Source of the DNA: Henricia sp. BOLD:AAB3569
Lineage: Eukaryota; Echinodermata; Asteroidea; Spinulosida; Echinasteridae
Assembly (NCBI GenBank): GCA_037783545.1
Contig: JBBELK010000992.1
Coordinates: 992,001 to 1,056,000, forward strand
DNA length: 64,000 nucleotides
Direction of reading: 5' to 3'
The notes under the pieces: model-generated
Database searches by the model: none
Seen by the model: only the letters and a program-made list of their open reading frames with translations
Told to the model about the DNA's origin: nothing
Shown here: piece by piece, positions 46,401 through 50,118 of the stretch
Numbering within the stretch: position 1 is the first letter of the stretch
Layout of the letters: every line of letters starts with the position of its first letter
Position numbers and translations under genes: made by a program

Positions 46401-48892
46401 TACAAGCTACGGAATCTGTTGCACGTACATGTATTGGCTCACAACGCGCTGCGCTACGACTATGCACACACGCACCTACATGTATCGATACGGTCCCTAA
46501 ACCCAACGCCTTGATGGTTCTGCATTCAGCCAGCGAAACTCATTACAGTAATAGGGAACCACCCCAGTGTTAGCTGAAATTTCATTGGTCGACGCACGGC
46601 AGATTATGTTTTAAAAACGCCATGATCTGCGATCCCCAGTTTGTTCATCCGAGCTCCCACAAATCATTCAGGAAAGCTGTCATATTACGACCGTTGTCCC
46701 CCAGAAGTGTAATCAAATACGTAAACAGACAAGCACAATAAATGCTACGAACCCGAGAATATTTGTTGTTTTCGTCCATCGATCATGCCCCGGTTCTCGT
46801 AACATGAGGACGCCATGACATGCATAATGCATGATCGCGTCATTACGTGCTACTCATGAAGCTCTTGACTGGCTCAAGACAAATGTTAAATATTCATACC
46901 TTGCATACATGTACCCGCATATCCAAAGCCCGCCCATTTTCGGCCAAAACTGGCCGACAAAATAAAGAAAGACATTAAACCCGGAAGTGCAGACTCGACA
47001 AGGCTGTCTTTCGAGCTAGGCCAGGCCGTACGCAGCTAGTGCTGTATGTACGCAGCCAGTGTGTTGCCGTACGGGTTTACTATGGAAGTCGTTATCGCAC
47101 AGCACTTGGCTCGTTTTGATGCCGTGTGCAGTTTGCTCGCGCTAGACCCAATATTCTCTCGTACAGCAAAAAACCTGGAGACGGCCTTGGACAAGGCTAT
47201 TATGGCCAGGGACGTTAAACACACTCCAAAATCATCCCTTTGATCAGTTTCATTGAACCCTTTTTTTTATTTCCCCCAAAAATGAACATGTTAGTTTGAA
47301 CCTTTAAACAGCTAGAATCCCCCCTTCCACATTTTTTGAGTTTTTCTGTTTATCATGGAGGTGTATGTGTCTACAACACCATCACAACAAAAAAATCGAC
47401 AGGCTATTGCTTAAAACGTAAAGCAGTTCCGACCCTCTTCACCCGAAATTCTAAAACGCTCGAGGTCACTTGGTCTGTTTATCAACAGTGTTTTGACGTC
47501 ATCCTGAGAAACATACAAAACGGCCTGTGCAGTATTGAATGGAAAATACACGAAGTGAATGTTTATCATGCCTGTTTTGTCCTTGTAATTCAAAATACAA
47601 ACGTGAAAAACACTTCATGTAATATGACAACTACCTGTTTTGTAAAAAAACGGTGAAATTGTGGCTCACAATGAAGCTCTTTTGAAGTAAATACTGGTGC
47701 ATTGCGACGGGTGGTTTTGTCACGGAACGAACGGCATTCACAGCGGTCTGTGTACCGGCATGGAACGGTTCCCTGCGGTCCGTATAGTTCCCACGTGTTA
47801 CATCGGCCGGTACAAGTTAGAATGAGCGACTTATTTTTCTCTCTCTTGGTAATAGAAAAGAAAATCTTTCTGCTCTTTTTTTTCATAGTGTCTGGTAAAA
47901 CATACAACCACGCAGCTACTGGGCATATATCTGGCTTTTTGGACCAACAAAATTCTTCAAAAAACACCATCTAACAGAGACGGTTTTCCAAGTTTTTTGC
48001 GTGTAAACGTATGGAGCTAACAATCGTGTTGACTTCTCTTTCTCAGGATTGCGTCACGGGGTCACGCGCATATCATGAATATCTAATGAGCATTTTTAGA
48101 AATCGCGAAAATCTCATTTTCGAAAAGCGCACTTTTGCTTGCAATTTATCCACTTAAAACCGACAATTAAAAAATAATAAAAATCCACGTCGGCAAGAGG
48201 GATGTTTGGACTATCGAAAAAAACCTAAATGCTGGATTTTCGTCAAGGGGGGATTCTTCCTCTTTAACATCTAGGAACTGAAAATCGATTTTGACTTCCT
48301 TCTTGTTACGCACACTGTGCTGTAGCGATTGCATGATTTTCTTACTTTGGGAGACATTCCTCATTTTGTCGTCGTAGGTTACATTTGCAGTTGGAATATT
48401 TAAATTTTTGCTCTATTCACACAGCTACACTGTGAATGATTATGCATTGTGCTATTGTTCCGTCTAAGATCCTAATACTGTGTTTTTGTTGGATTCTCCA
48501 GTAGGCTGCAACACCAACTGCAGCAACGTGCCTCAATGCAACGTGCCGTTACACCAGGTAACATCATGCCCCCTCACCAGCCTGGTCCCCCGCACACTGG
48601 TGCCCAGCCCTACATGCAGCAGCAGCTAACCTCTCAACAGCAGCATGCAGAACGACAACGACAACTACTGCAGCAGCAGAGAATGGCAGCCATGCAGAAA
48701 CATCCACAGCAACAGCAACAACAGCAGCAGTTGAGCCAGCCACCGCAACACCTTCAGGATCCGCAGACTGCCGACCTCGTTAATCAACTCAAAAGCCAAA
48801 TGCCACGACGAGGACCCGCCAACATGGCGCCCGGCCAACCCATGCAGCAACAACCTCCACCCCAGTACAATCCCTATCAACAGCAGTATTGA
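1272..48892 (+). CDS. MED12: MED12, Mediator complex subunit 12 (3' portion, 24 exons, spliced)
   Basis: MED12 is the large scaffold of the Mediator CDK8 kinase module. It acts in the nucleus, links CDK8/Cyclin C to core Mediator and regulates RNA polymerase II transcription. The 24 exons listed separately join in one frame (4881 nt including the stop, 1626 residues). Seen in the translation: the LCEWAV hallmark at 1305-1322; the FLDTQAP segment; [27 protein letters not shown]; the [15 protein letters not shown] block; [30 protein letters not shown]; and a Gln/Pro/Met-rich C-terminus typical of the PQL region. Human MED12 is about 2180 residues with LCEWAV near residue 500, so the N-terminal activation segment lies upstream, outside the window. 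The Gln-rich tail is shorter than in mammals. It could be orthologous to both vertebrate MED12 and MED12L. Confidence 0.95.
1404..2196. other. MED12 intron
   Basis: Contains a tRNA-like A-box segment at about 1527-1557 (CATAGCTCAGCTGCTAGAGC), probably a SINE fragment. Nothing else seen. Confidence 0.5.
2197..2323 (+). CDS. MED12: MED12 exon b
   Basis: Acceptor ATTCAG, donor TTG|GTAGGT, phase 1 out. It encodes the linker and the [14 protein letters not shown] segment; FLDTQAP is strongly conserved in MED12. Confidence 0.88.
2350..2675. repeat. Imperfect inverted-repeat element with G and C homopolymer tracts
   Basis: GCAACGGCATCGCTGG followed by a G run (about 2372-2387) is mirrored by a C run (about 2617-2636) and AGCGACGCCGTTG. 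The ends pair as an imperfect terminal inverted repeat of about 30 bp, consistent with a MITE of about 320 bp. Confidence 0.55.
3425..3920. repeat. AAGTC-rich minisatellite (imperfect)
   Basis: Runs of CAAGTCAAGTC with a 27-bp sub-unit (TGGCCTTCGCGTACCAAGTC plus AAA) repeated about three times near 3467-3540. It resumes at 3765-3920 and ends in GACTCTAGTCGACTAGAGTC and ACAACCCTGG. A related ACAAGTCC/ACTTGTGG-rich block at 11775-11996 ends in the same ACAACCCTGG. Confidence 0.75.
4110..4537 (+). mobile_element. MITE family 'ATGCATAGTTCCGA', copy 1
   Basis: Terminal inverted repeats ATGCATAGTTCCGA / TCGGAACTACATGTATGCAT. Internal text (GCGATTTTCTGCCCATACAG, GGGCGATTCGCTGTTCAAAG) is shared with copies at 7798-8251 (inverted) and 35044-35734. 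No coding capacity. Confidence 0.85.
4833..5062 (+). CDS. MED12: MED12 exon c
   Basis: Acceptor TTTTTCAG. The frame continues from phase 1 into [18 protein letters not shown] and CTLISRGDL, matching the conserved MED12 LIRxDVFSH...CTLISRGDL stretch. The donor is the weak GAG|GTTGGT. A second GT four bases later has a better consensus (GTAAAA) but would break the frame with the next exon. Confidence 0.85.
5463..6325 (+). CDS. MED12: MED12 exon d (largest MED12 exon)
   Basis: A polypyrimidine tract and CAG precede 5463; the donor is GAATT|GTAAGT, phase 2 out. At 287 codons it is the largest exon of the gene here. It starts with an acidic linker ([10 protein letters not shown]), then [39 protein letters not shown] and the helical region with [12 protein letters not shown] and [16 protein letters not shown], all recognisable MED12 LCEWAV-domain blocks. 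Confidence 0.93.
7102..7210 (+). CDS. MED12: MED12 exon e
   Basis: Acceptor TTTTTCAG, donor AAG|GTAATC, phase 0 out. It completes LCGVVKH and encodes [20 protein letters not shown], one of the most conserved MED12 stretches. Confidence 0.93.
7414..7721. mobile_element. MITE with TTAAAGGAGCATG ends
   Basis: Ends TTAAAGGAGCATGTCCAGA and CTAAACATGCTCCTTTAA, about 308 bp, no ORF. Internal words (CCGATGTTTG, ACATCCAAATTG) recur at 34380-34760 and, inverted, at about 54150-54265. Confidence 0.75.
7798..8251 (-). mobile_element. MITE family 'ATGCATAGTTCCGA', copy 2 (inverted)
   Basis: Begins ATGCATAGTTCCGA and ends TCGGAACTATGCAT. The interior is the reverse complement of copy 1 (for example TTGAACAGCGAAT-like text and the GGTTCGGCTTGATTGAC-like end). 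Confidence 0.85.
8395..8550 (-). mobile_element. tRNA-derived SINE, family 1 copy (minus)
   Basis: On the minus strand: a GAAGGGTTTATTCCTC... leader, TGTGATAGCCA, then TAGCTCAATTAGTAGGGCG (an RNA polymerase III A-box type segment). The same order of text occurs at 26595-26800 on the plus strand. Confidence 0.7.
8625..8790 (+). mobile_element. SINE fragment, B box plus GACAAGACACTTAATCC tail
   Basis: GGGGGTTCGAATTCC (B box) is followed by TCTCTGGACAAGACACTTAA and TCCCAATTGC, a tail type common in invertebrate tRNA-SINEs. A related tail (reverse complement GGGCAAGGCACTCAACC) is in the SINE at 12559-12689. Confidence 0.65.
8862..8992 (+). CDS. MED12: MED12 exon f
   Basis: Acceptor CACTGCAG, donor AAG|GTAAGA, phase 2 out. 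It encodes [19 protein letters not shown] and the [20 protein letters not shown] segment, corresponding to the KFGELFSDFCSKVKNTIY / PSESNMRW region of human MED12. Confidence 0.88.
9519..10075. mobile_element. MITE family 'ATTCATAAATACC', copy 1, with 75-bp hairpin end
   Basis: The left part (9519-9690) is an imperfect palindrome with arms of about 75 bp around AGCCGAAGGCGC (GGGGCCTGGA / TCCAGGCCCC). The body (9686-10075) starts CCCATTCATAAATACT, ends AAGGTATTTATGAATG and carries GC-rich CGCGCACG text. It is the inverted counterpart of 57437-57845. Confidence 0.75.
10502..10618 (+). CDS. MED12: MED12 exon g
   Basis: Acceptor TTGGCAG, donor CAGAT|GTAAGT, phase 2 in and out. It encodes [21 protein letters not shown]; the RYSFVCNAL motif is a MED12 anchor. 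Confidence 0.9.
10731..10976. repeat. CGCGGACGT repeat family, third copy with internal triplication
   Basis: Same order of blocks as the copy at 215-417. Here the 21-bp unit GTTCGCTTGCCAATCGCGGA (plus one base) is tandemly amplified about three times at 10846-10915. Confidence 0.8.
11278..11464 (-). mobile_element. Retroposed initiator tRNA-Met fragment with target-site duplication
   Basis: On the minus strand 11373-11301 reads AGCAGAGTGGCGCATCGGAA, then GCGTGCTGGGCCCATAACCC and GGATCGAAACC, matching eukaryotic initiator tRNA-Met through the T loop (anticodon CAT). The 3' T-stem strand and acceptor stem are missing, so it cannot be a working tRNA. The direct repeat GTTAACGCTGAGATAAAGTA (plus ATT) occurs on both sides (about 11279-11300 and 11443-11464), a typical long target duplication of LINE-driven retroposition. 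About 55 bp 5' of the tRNA start was carried along. Confidence 0.8.
11523..11664 (+). CDS. MED12: MED12 exon h
   Basis: Acceptor GTACTCAG, donor GAT|GTAAGT, phase 0 out. It encodes [20 protein letters not shown], then [20 protein letters not shown], nearly identical in pattern to human MED12. A retroposed tRNA-iMet fragment ends only about 60 bp upstream of the acceptor. Confidence 0.93.
11775..11996. repeat. ACTTGT/ACAAGT-rich degenerate repeat
   Basis: Runs of ACAAGTC(T/C) on the left and GGTGGACTTGTGGTGGACTT on the right, giving an inverted arrangement; it ends with CGACTACAACCCTGG. Compare 3425-3920. Confidence 0.6.
12559..12689 (-). mobile_element. tRNA(Ser/Leu)-derived SINE, minus strand
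   Basis: On the minus strand: GTACCGTGGCCGAGCGGTTT (A box with a class II tRNA look), CTCGCAATC in the anticodon-loop position, GTTGCAGGTTCGAACCTCC (B box), then the tail GTGCCCTTGGGCAAGGCACT. The mispaired acceptor ends and SINE tail argue against a functional tRNA gene. Confidence 0.8.
13308..13446 (+). CDS. MED12: MED12 exon i
   Basis: Acceptor ATCACAG, donor AATG|GTAAGC, phase 1 out. It encodes [20 protein letters not shown] and [14 protein letters not shown], matching the [20 protein letters not shown] block of human MED12. Confidence 0.92.
13756..13968 (+). CDS. MED12: MED12 exon j
   Basis: Acceptor GTTGCAG; a second in-frame AG lies three bases on, so the start could be 13759. Donor CTTG|GTAGGT, phase 1 out. 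It encodes [19 protein letters not shown], the QSDRN...[15 protein letters not shown] stretch and [11 protein letters not shown], all conserved in MED12. Confidence 0.9.
13969..15182. other. MED12 intron
   Basis: No gene. A dispersed-repeat segment at about 14608-14660 (GGTCTTTCCATAAAAACCGG, GAGCCAAAGTGTGACATTTT) recurs inverted at 52190-52270. Confidence 0.5.
15183..15403 (+). CDS. MED12: MED12 exon k
   Basis: Acceptor TTGATTAG, donor CAT|GTGAGA, phase 0 out. A Gly/Ser-rich linker ([13 protein letters not shown]) leads into [20 protein letters not shown], like human [20 protein letters not shown]. Confidence 0.9.
15404..18059. other. MED12 intron
   Basis: Besides the element at 15998-16934, it holds an inverted repeat at about 17018-17135 (CCAAACACATCGCATGTTTC versus GAACATGCATGATGTGTTTG). 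No exon recognised in the rest. Confidence 0.55.
15998..16934. mobile_element. 937-bp GC-rich inverted-repeat DNA element
   Basis: Left end TGGCCCGGTCACACATAGAC; the right end reads GTCTATGTGTGACCGGGCCA, an exact 20-bp inverted copy, with further pairing through CGGCCCGCGCACTGAAAATT / AATTTTCAATGCGCGGGCCG. The interior is CpG-rich with many CGTACACGC / GCGCATAC variants and no convincing transposase. Non-autonomous DNA transposon, superfamily not assigned. Confidence 0.85.
18060..18164 (+). CDS. MED12: MED12 exon l
   Basis: Acceptor TTACAACAG, donor AGG|GTAGGT, 35 codons, phase 0 on both sides. It encodes VQLICYPNG...KQGITRILR, equivalent to the human LMQLICYPH...RIKRILQ block. Confidence 0.9.
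18165..19353. other. MED12 intron
   Basis: Nothing recognised beyond AT-rich low-complexity sequence near 19200-19275. Confidence 0.5.
19354..19568 (+). CDS. MED12: MED12 exon m
   Basis: Acceptor GTCACAG, donor CTCAG|GTAAGT, phase 2 out. It encodes [20 protein letters not shown] and [20 protein letters not shown], a close MED12 match, then a Gly/Gln/Ser linker. Confidence 0.93.
19569..22984. other. MED12 intron
   Basis: Holds the foldback element. 19570-21258 shows nothing recognisable. Confidence 0.5.
21259..22688. mobile_element. 1.43-kb foldback element with arms of about 640 bp
   Basis: Ends GGGTCATTCCGT / ACAGAATGACCC. Left arm 21259-21902 and right arm 22043-22688 are reverse complements over nearly their whole length (shared text includes TGGCCAACTCCAACTCGTTG-type, GGAGGCCTGTATCTCAAAA, AAGAGGAGGCTCATTTTGCC). 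The loop is about 140 bp. Some ORFs occur on each arm but are mirror images of each other with no recognised domain. Confidence 0.88.
22985..23155 (+). CDS. MED12: MED12 exon n
   Basis: Acceptor GGAGCAG. The donor is taken as TTAGT|GTAAAT (phase 2). The alternative TTA|GTGTAA with a shifted acceptor in the next exon also keeps frame. It encodes [20 protein letters not shown] and a charged Ser/Lys/Asp stretch, like human [20 protein letters not shown]. Confidence 0.87.
23375..23470. mobile_element. Fragment of the GGCCAATTTCAT MITE family
   Basis: AACCAATTTCATAGAGCTGC, TTTAAGCACAAATATTGCTT and CTTGCTAAAAATGTGGTTAC resemble the left half of 35200-35435 and 56748-56958. Confidence 0.55.
24177..24312 (+). 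CDS. MED12: MED12 exon o
   Basis: Acceptor GATGCAG followed by a second CAG four bases on; donor GAT|GTGAGT, phase 0 out. It encodes [20 protein letters not shown] and [11 protein letters not shown], almost the human sequence. Confidence 0.9.
24640..24730. mobile_element. Short MITE, CACTATGAGCAAC ends
   Basis: 91-bp palindrome-like unit: CACTATGAGCAACTGACAAT / ATGTTAGCTGCTCATAGTG with an ATTATTAATAACAAT core. It shares its terminal text with the larger element at 25778-26587. Confidence 0.75.
25575..25640 (+). CDS. MED12: MED12 exon p (shortest exon, 22 codons)
   Basis: Acceptor TCCTCAG, donor CTG|GTTGGC (weak), phase 0 on both sides. It encodes [20 protein letters not shown]; human has QLMHEALKLRLNLVGGMFD. 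The following exon restores V-G-N-M-F-D in frame, which supports this boundary. Confidence 0.85.
25697..25740. repeat. 44-bp near-perfect palindrome
   Basis: TACTTCAATCATTTGAAGTA and TACTTCAAATGATTGAA form a compact hairpin just after MED12 exon p. Confidence 0.8.
25778..26587. mobile_element. 810-bp inverted-repeat element, CACTATG ends
   Basis: The left arm (CTAACAATGTAAATTGGGCA, TAGACTATGTAAGTTGACCT) pairs with the right arm (TTACATAGTCTATGTATGTG, CCCAATTTCCATTGTTAGTT). Arms are about 75-80 bp; the interior has no recognised gene. Longer relative of 24640-24730. Confidence 0.8.
26595..26800 (+). mobile_element. tRNA-derived SINE, family 1 copy (plus)
   Basis: TGAAGGGTTTATCCCTC, GTGATAGCCAA, then TTATAGCTCAATTGGTAGGG (A box) and GTGGTTCGAATCCCGC (B box). 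The leader shared with 8395-8550 marks a SINE rather than a tRNA gene; the acceptor stem does not close. Confidence 0.75.
27022..27131 (+). CDS. MED12: MED12 exon q
   Basis: Acceptor TTGTACAG, donor AATAG|GTATGT, phase 2 out. It encodes [20 protein letters not shown] and [16 protein letters not shown], matching the human [20 protein letters not shown] / IISGTVDMQSN region. Confidence 0.9.
27408..27832. mobile_element. MITE with CGAATATTCGA subterminal motifs
   Basis: Ends CTGTGCCTAACTAGTCGAAT and ATTCGAAAATGCACAGG. Inside are repeated TCGAATATTCGAT palindromes and GGGCGAGA words. The terminal form resembles hAT-type MITEs, but no target duplication was identified. Confidence 0.65.
28095..28374 (+). 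CDS. MED12: MED12 exon r
   Basis: Acceptor CTTTCAG, donor CAG|GTATGG, phase 0 out. It encodes [20 protein letters not shown], a charged Lys/Glu helix, [16 protein letters not shown] and [17 protein letters not shown], a highly conserved MED12 landmark. Confidence 0.95.
28440..29374 (+). mobile_element. 935-bp DNA element with zinc-finger remnant (hAT/BED-like)
   Basis: Terminal inverted repeats CAGACTCCCGAATTTTCCGC / GCGGAAAATTTGGGAGTCTG (19 of 20 pair), flanked by GAAGGT on both sides. The plus strand near 29120-29240 reads [20 protein letters not shown] then [13 protein letters not shown] and a stop. This resembles the N-terminal CxxC...H BED/CGGBP1-like finger of hAT-related transposases, with the second Cys replaced by Phe and the His end lost. 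The rest of the transposase is absent. Confidence 0.65.
29625..29764. mobile_element. 140-bp palindromic MITE bounded by TTAA
   Basis: TTAAAGGCACAGGCTCGTCA / TGACGAGCCTGTGCCTTTAA, arms of about 60 bp with few mismatches, short loop around CCATAGCAAAGGCATGG. TTAA at both borders fits piggyBac-type targeting, but that is inference. Confidence 0.8.
30135..30560 (+). CDS. MED12: MED12 exon s
   Basis: Acceptor TTTGATAG, donor GAG|GTATTG, phase 0 on both sides. It encodes [49 protein letters not shown] and [18 protein letters not shown], equivalent to the human KISPWDLFEG / LSWGWFG / LLYHTH / LPPEDEEPP blocks. It ends in a Ser/Gly/Thr-rich stretch with a basic cluster ([10 protein letters not shown]) that looks like a nuclear localisation signal. 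Confidence 0.93.
30937..31407 (+). mobile_element. Multi-hairpin MITE, copy 1
   Basis: Starts ATTATACACATATGGACTGG and ends GAGGCGTGTTATAA. It contains two internal hairpins: CTAGTGCACGTCTATGGGCC...AGGACCCTCTTGTGGTCACT, and ACCGGTCACTAG...CTAGTGACCGGT. The same element occurs inverted at 54323-54831. Confidence 0.85.
31416..31640 (-). mobile_element. Truncated inverted copy of the multi-hairpin MITE
   Basis: TAGCACGCCTCTTTCTGATC, CCTGACTGGCTGAAT and CATGAAATTTGCGCCAGC are the reverse complement of the right half of 30937-31407. The two abut head to head at about 31408, and the outer half is missing. Confidence 0.8.
32112..32217 (+). CDS. MED12: MED12 exon t (PQL region)
   Basis: Acceptor TCTCTACAG, donor CCCG|GTAAAA, phase 1 out. 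A Pro/Gln/Met/Phe/Tyr-rich stretch ([17 protein letters not shown]) consistent with the low-complexity PQL region. Assignment rests on frame continuity, splice sites and composition. Confidence 0.82.
32286..33128 (-). mobile_element. Tc1/mariner-like deletion derivative with long inverted repeats
   Basis: Ends ATACACTCGGCAAAAGAAGT / ACTTCTTTTGCCGAGTGTAT, arms of about 215 bp (32286-32502 and 32911-33128). Between them on the minus strand (32788 to about 32531) is a broken transposase start: [20 protein letters not shown] and VARF, then in other frames [19 protein letters not shown] and [20 protein letters not shown]. That is the Tc1 paired-type DNA-binding region with at least two frame breaks. 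The catalytic DDE part is missing. Confidence 0.85.
32531..32788 (-). pseudogene. Tc1-like transposase N-terminal remnant
   Basis: Starts with ATG at 32788. The first helix-turn-helix reads well, then the frame shifts within the FFKLHHQ region and again by one base near the GRPR motif. No catalytic domain. Recognised from the [12 protein letters not shown] motif of Tc1-family transposases. Confidence 0.8.
33860..33972 (+). CDS. MED12: MED12 exon u
   Basis: Acceptor CAACAGCAG, phase 1 in; donor CAG|GTAAGG, phase 0 out. It encodes [20 protein letters not shown], a short amphipathic-looking segment within the PQL region. An alternative acceptor AG lies three bases upstream. Confidence 0.82.
34380..34760. 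mobile_element. Second, degenerate copy of the GGAGCATG MITE
   Basis: Shares TTAAA(A/G)GAGCATGT at its left end, CCACCGATGTTTGATAAACT, TTATCCGG and CATCCAAATTG with 7414-7721. The right end is not clear. Confidence 0.6.
34901..35041. mobile_element. Short hairpin MITE inside the nest
   Basis: TACAGCATTTGTCTCAAATT and AAATTTGAAACAAATGCTGT form the ends of a 140-bp hairpin lying between the outer arm and the next MITE. Confidence 0.65.
35044..35734 (+). mobile_element. MITE family 'ATGCATAGTTCCGA', copy 3, interrupted
   Basis: Same ends and interior as copy 1, but enlarged by a MITE of about 240 bp at 35200-35435, inserted at the point where copy 1 reads GACCAGGTG. Confidence 0.85.
35200..35435. 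mobile_element. Nested 'GGCCAATTTCAT' MITE with 5-bp target duplication
   Basis: Ends GGCCAATTTCATGGC / GCCATGAAATTGGC, subterminal GCTAAGCAAA / TTTGCTTAGC pairs, flanked by CCAGG on both sides. A relative lies at 56748-56958 and a fragment at 23375-23470. Confidence 0.82.
36483..36778. mobile_element. MITE with CTTAAAGGCCCA ends
   Basis: Ends CTTAAAGGCCCATTGTATCA / TGATACATAGGGCCTTTAAG; internal perfect palindrome AAAGTCCCGTGCACGGGACT at about 36565. Single-ended relatives are visible at 11703 and 53710. Confidence 0.75.
37262..37400 (+). mobile_element. SINE fragment (B box and tail)
   Basis: CCCTGGTTCGAATCCTGCCC (B box), then GTTAGTATGTGGATTTGG and a GTGGGTTTCC...CGGTTTTCCTCCCAC tail. 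The start of the tail recurs at 49141-49180 in the MED12 3' flank. Confidence 0.55.
39899..41274. mobile_element. 1.38-kb element with repeated AACAGATCTGTT palindromes
   Basis: Ends ACAATGGGTGAGGTCACAAT / TGTGACCTCACCCATTGT. The GAGGTCACAATTCT module and its inverse recur inside (about 39911, 40077, 40255, 41055, 41105), with the palindrome GTTAACAGATCTGTTAAC many times. The centre (40500-40710) is a minisatellite of CCACTTCGCCC-type units followed by an inverted copy. No transposase seen. Confidence 0.8.
40505..40705. repeat. TTCGCCC minisatellite with inverted end
   Basis: About nine imperfect units of 17-20 bp (TTTCGCCCCAAAACCA, CACTTCGCCC...), then GGGCGAAGTGGTTTTGGGGC in the opposite sense. 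Confidence 0.75.
41575..42233. mobile_element. Inverted-repeat element carrying a 19-bp GAGCTC array
   Basis: Left end ATTTACACTGGTCCCGAGCT and right end CTCGGGATCAAGTGTAAAC are inverted. Between them lies the 19-bp array at 41980-42221. No coding domain recognised; translations of the array are artefacts. Confidence 0.75.
41980..42221. repeat. 19-bp tandem array CGACCCCGAGCTCGGTGTT
   Basis: About 12 units, each holding the palindrome CCGAGCTCGG. A few units are inverted (GGGGTCTAACACCGAGCTC), so the array can fold on itself. Confidence 0.9.
42505..42827. repeat. Hairpin element, arms of about 130 bp
   Basis: GGGTCTTTCCACAGTAAAGG through AGATAACTTAGGCCCAAAAA on the left pairs with TTTTGGGGCCTAAGTTATCT through CCTTTACCGTGTAAAGACTC on the right; loop of about 70 bp. 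Confidence 0.82.
43899..44018 (+). CDS. MED12: MED12 exon v
   Basis: This exon lies after an intron of about 9.9 kb. Acceptor AATGCAG, donor CAG|GTTAGT, 40 codons, phase 0 on both sides. It encodes [20 protein letters not shown], then Met/Gln/Pro-rich sequence. Confidence 0.82.
44070..44369. mobile_element. 300-bp MITE, TAATGCCTTGG ends
   Basis: TAATGCCTTGGTTACACTAT / ATGGTGTAACCAAGGCATTA with GCCGATCGTCGG / CGATCGGC just inside. Interior without a gene. Confidence 0.85.
44759..44979 (+). CDS. MED12: MED12 exon w
   Basis: Acceptor TTTCATTCAG, donor CTAAG|GTAAGT, phase 2 out. It encodes Gly/Tyr/Gln/His/Met-rich sequence ([19 protein letters not shown], then [20 protein letters not shown]), a prion-like composition expected of the MED12 C-terminus. 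Confidence 0.85.
44980..48504. other. MED12 intron (last)
   Basis: No exon recognised. Two diverged related segments carry TTTGATGACGTCA(T/C)CAGGTGTC at about 45161 and 45610, probably an old duplication or repeat. An inverted pair AAGGCGTTGGGCTTG / AAACCCAACGCCTT spans 46341-46514. The rest is unassigned. Confidence 0.45.
48505..48892 (+). CDS. MED12: MED12 terminal coding exon x
   Basis: The acceptor region reads CCAGTAG, a tandem acceptor: use of the first AG starts the exon at 48502 and adds one Ser in frame. It encodes [20 protein letters not shown], a Gln-rich tract ([13 protein letters not shown]) and a C-terminus ending QYNPYQQQY followed by TGA at 48890-48892. LVNQLKSQM resembles LVRQLQQQL near the human C-terminus. 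The last 81 coding bases are the first copy of a 95-bp tandem triplication. Confidence 0.9.
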
Positions 48893-49096
48893 ATCATCAT
48901 TGGAGTGGACCCGCCAACATGGCGCCTGGCCAACCCATGCAGCAACAACCTCCACCCCAGTACAATCCCTATCAACAGCAGTATTGAATCATCATTGGAG
49001 TGGACCCACCAACATGGCGCCCGGCCAACCCATGCAACAACAACCTCCACCCCAGTAGAATCCCTATCAACAGCAGTATTGAACCATCATTGGAGT
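48812..49096 (+). repeat. 95-bp tandem triplication across the MED12 stop codon
   Basis: Three abutting 95-bp units, from GGACCC to ATTGGAGT. Unit 1 contains the last coding bases and the TGA. Unit 2 differs from unit 1 at one position and unit 3 from unit 2 at five, including TAC to TAG inside the former coding text. Because 95 is not a multiple of three, the extra copies are out of frame with the real exon and lie in the 3' UTR. Confidence 0.95.
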
Positions 49097-49453
49097 CCAT
49101 TGTAGTTTTTGGTTGGTGTAACATGTGTTTTCAAACTCCTTGTTACAGGTTTGAATCCTGTCCGGGTCAGTATGTTAATTGTGCTTTCAGTAACAATTTC
49201 ATAGCAATGCTTAAAAACCTATTTCATAGACAACAGTAAGCATTTGAAAATGTGTCTTGACTGCACAGCCAAACTTTGCTTAAGACAGTGACGCAACAAT
49301 ACACGTCTCCAAGCACACATGCTTAACCACGGCATTACCATGAAATAGCACTTAAAAGTGGAGCACAACACAACTGCTATTGTAAGCATGCCTTTCAGCT
49401 TATGCTTATGCTGCGCTATGAAGTTGATGATGTCAATTTTTTCTATGGGCTTG

Positions 49454-49467
49454 TGGGGAGGGGGGTA

Positions 49468-49504
<37 letters not shown>

Positions 49505-49530
49505 CGGGTCGGGTCGGGTCGGGTCGGGGG
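49454..49530 (+). repeat. Poly-G tract followed by (GGGTC)n
   Basis: Roughly 40 consecutive G after GGGGAGGGGGGTAGG, then about five GGGTC pentamers. Strong G-quadruplex potential; the length is probably unreliable in any assembly. Confidence 0.9.
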
Positions 49531-50118
49531 TTACTTGCCTGTGAAACATTTTTCTCTCAACTTTAGAAATTGTTGATGATATTTAACCTCCGCAATATTC
49601 CCCCAATATGTTCCACTCTGCAGTGCCAGTGGTACATTTTTGTATACATGTATTTCAACAATTTGTGATTGAAATCTACTGAAATTCTGTATTATGGAGA
49701 TGATTTTAGCGGCCTGGAAGGATTTGCTTAAAAGTTTGTGGGGTGTGAATCGTTGAACTAAATTATCTTAAGAATCCTTAATCTTTTATTACATTAATTT
49801 GTCCAAGCTAGATAATGAAATGTCAAGTTGTACATGTACATTATGTACTATTGTCTGCCCTGTTTTTGTGTGCATACAGGCTCAAGTACCTATGTATCCA
49901 GCATGATATGTGACAAAGGGACGCACCAACTCCCCCCTAAGGAATTCCTTTAAAATTCTTTGGGTGTTTGAGAAAGGGGGATGGAGGTGCCCCCAGTCAC
50001 ACATCGTGCTGCATATGTGACCTGTCACGACGAAATGAGTGTTGAGTCGCACTCTGCTATTTCCTATAATGACGGTTCAAAGTCAAAAATTGAAGGGAGG
50101 TAAATTTTAGGGTTTTGT

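Noticed and set aside
48905-49239. ORFs of 66-81 residues downstream of MED12
   Set aside because: Out-of-frame translations of the duplicated 95-bp units.
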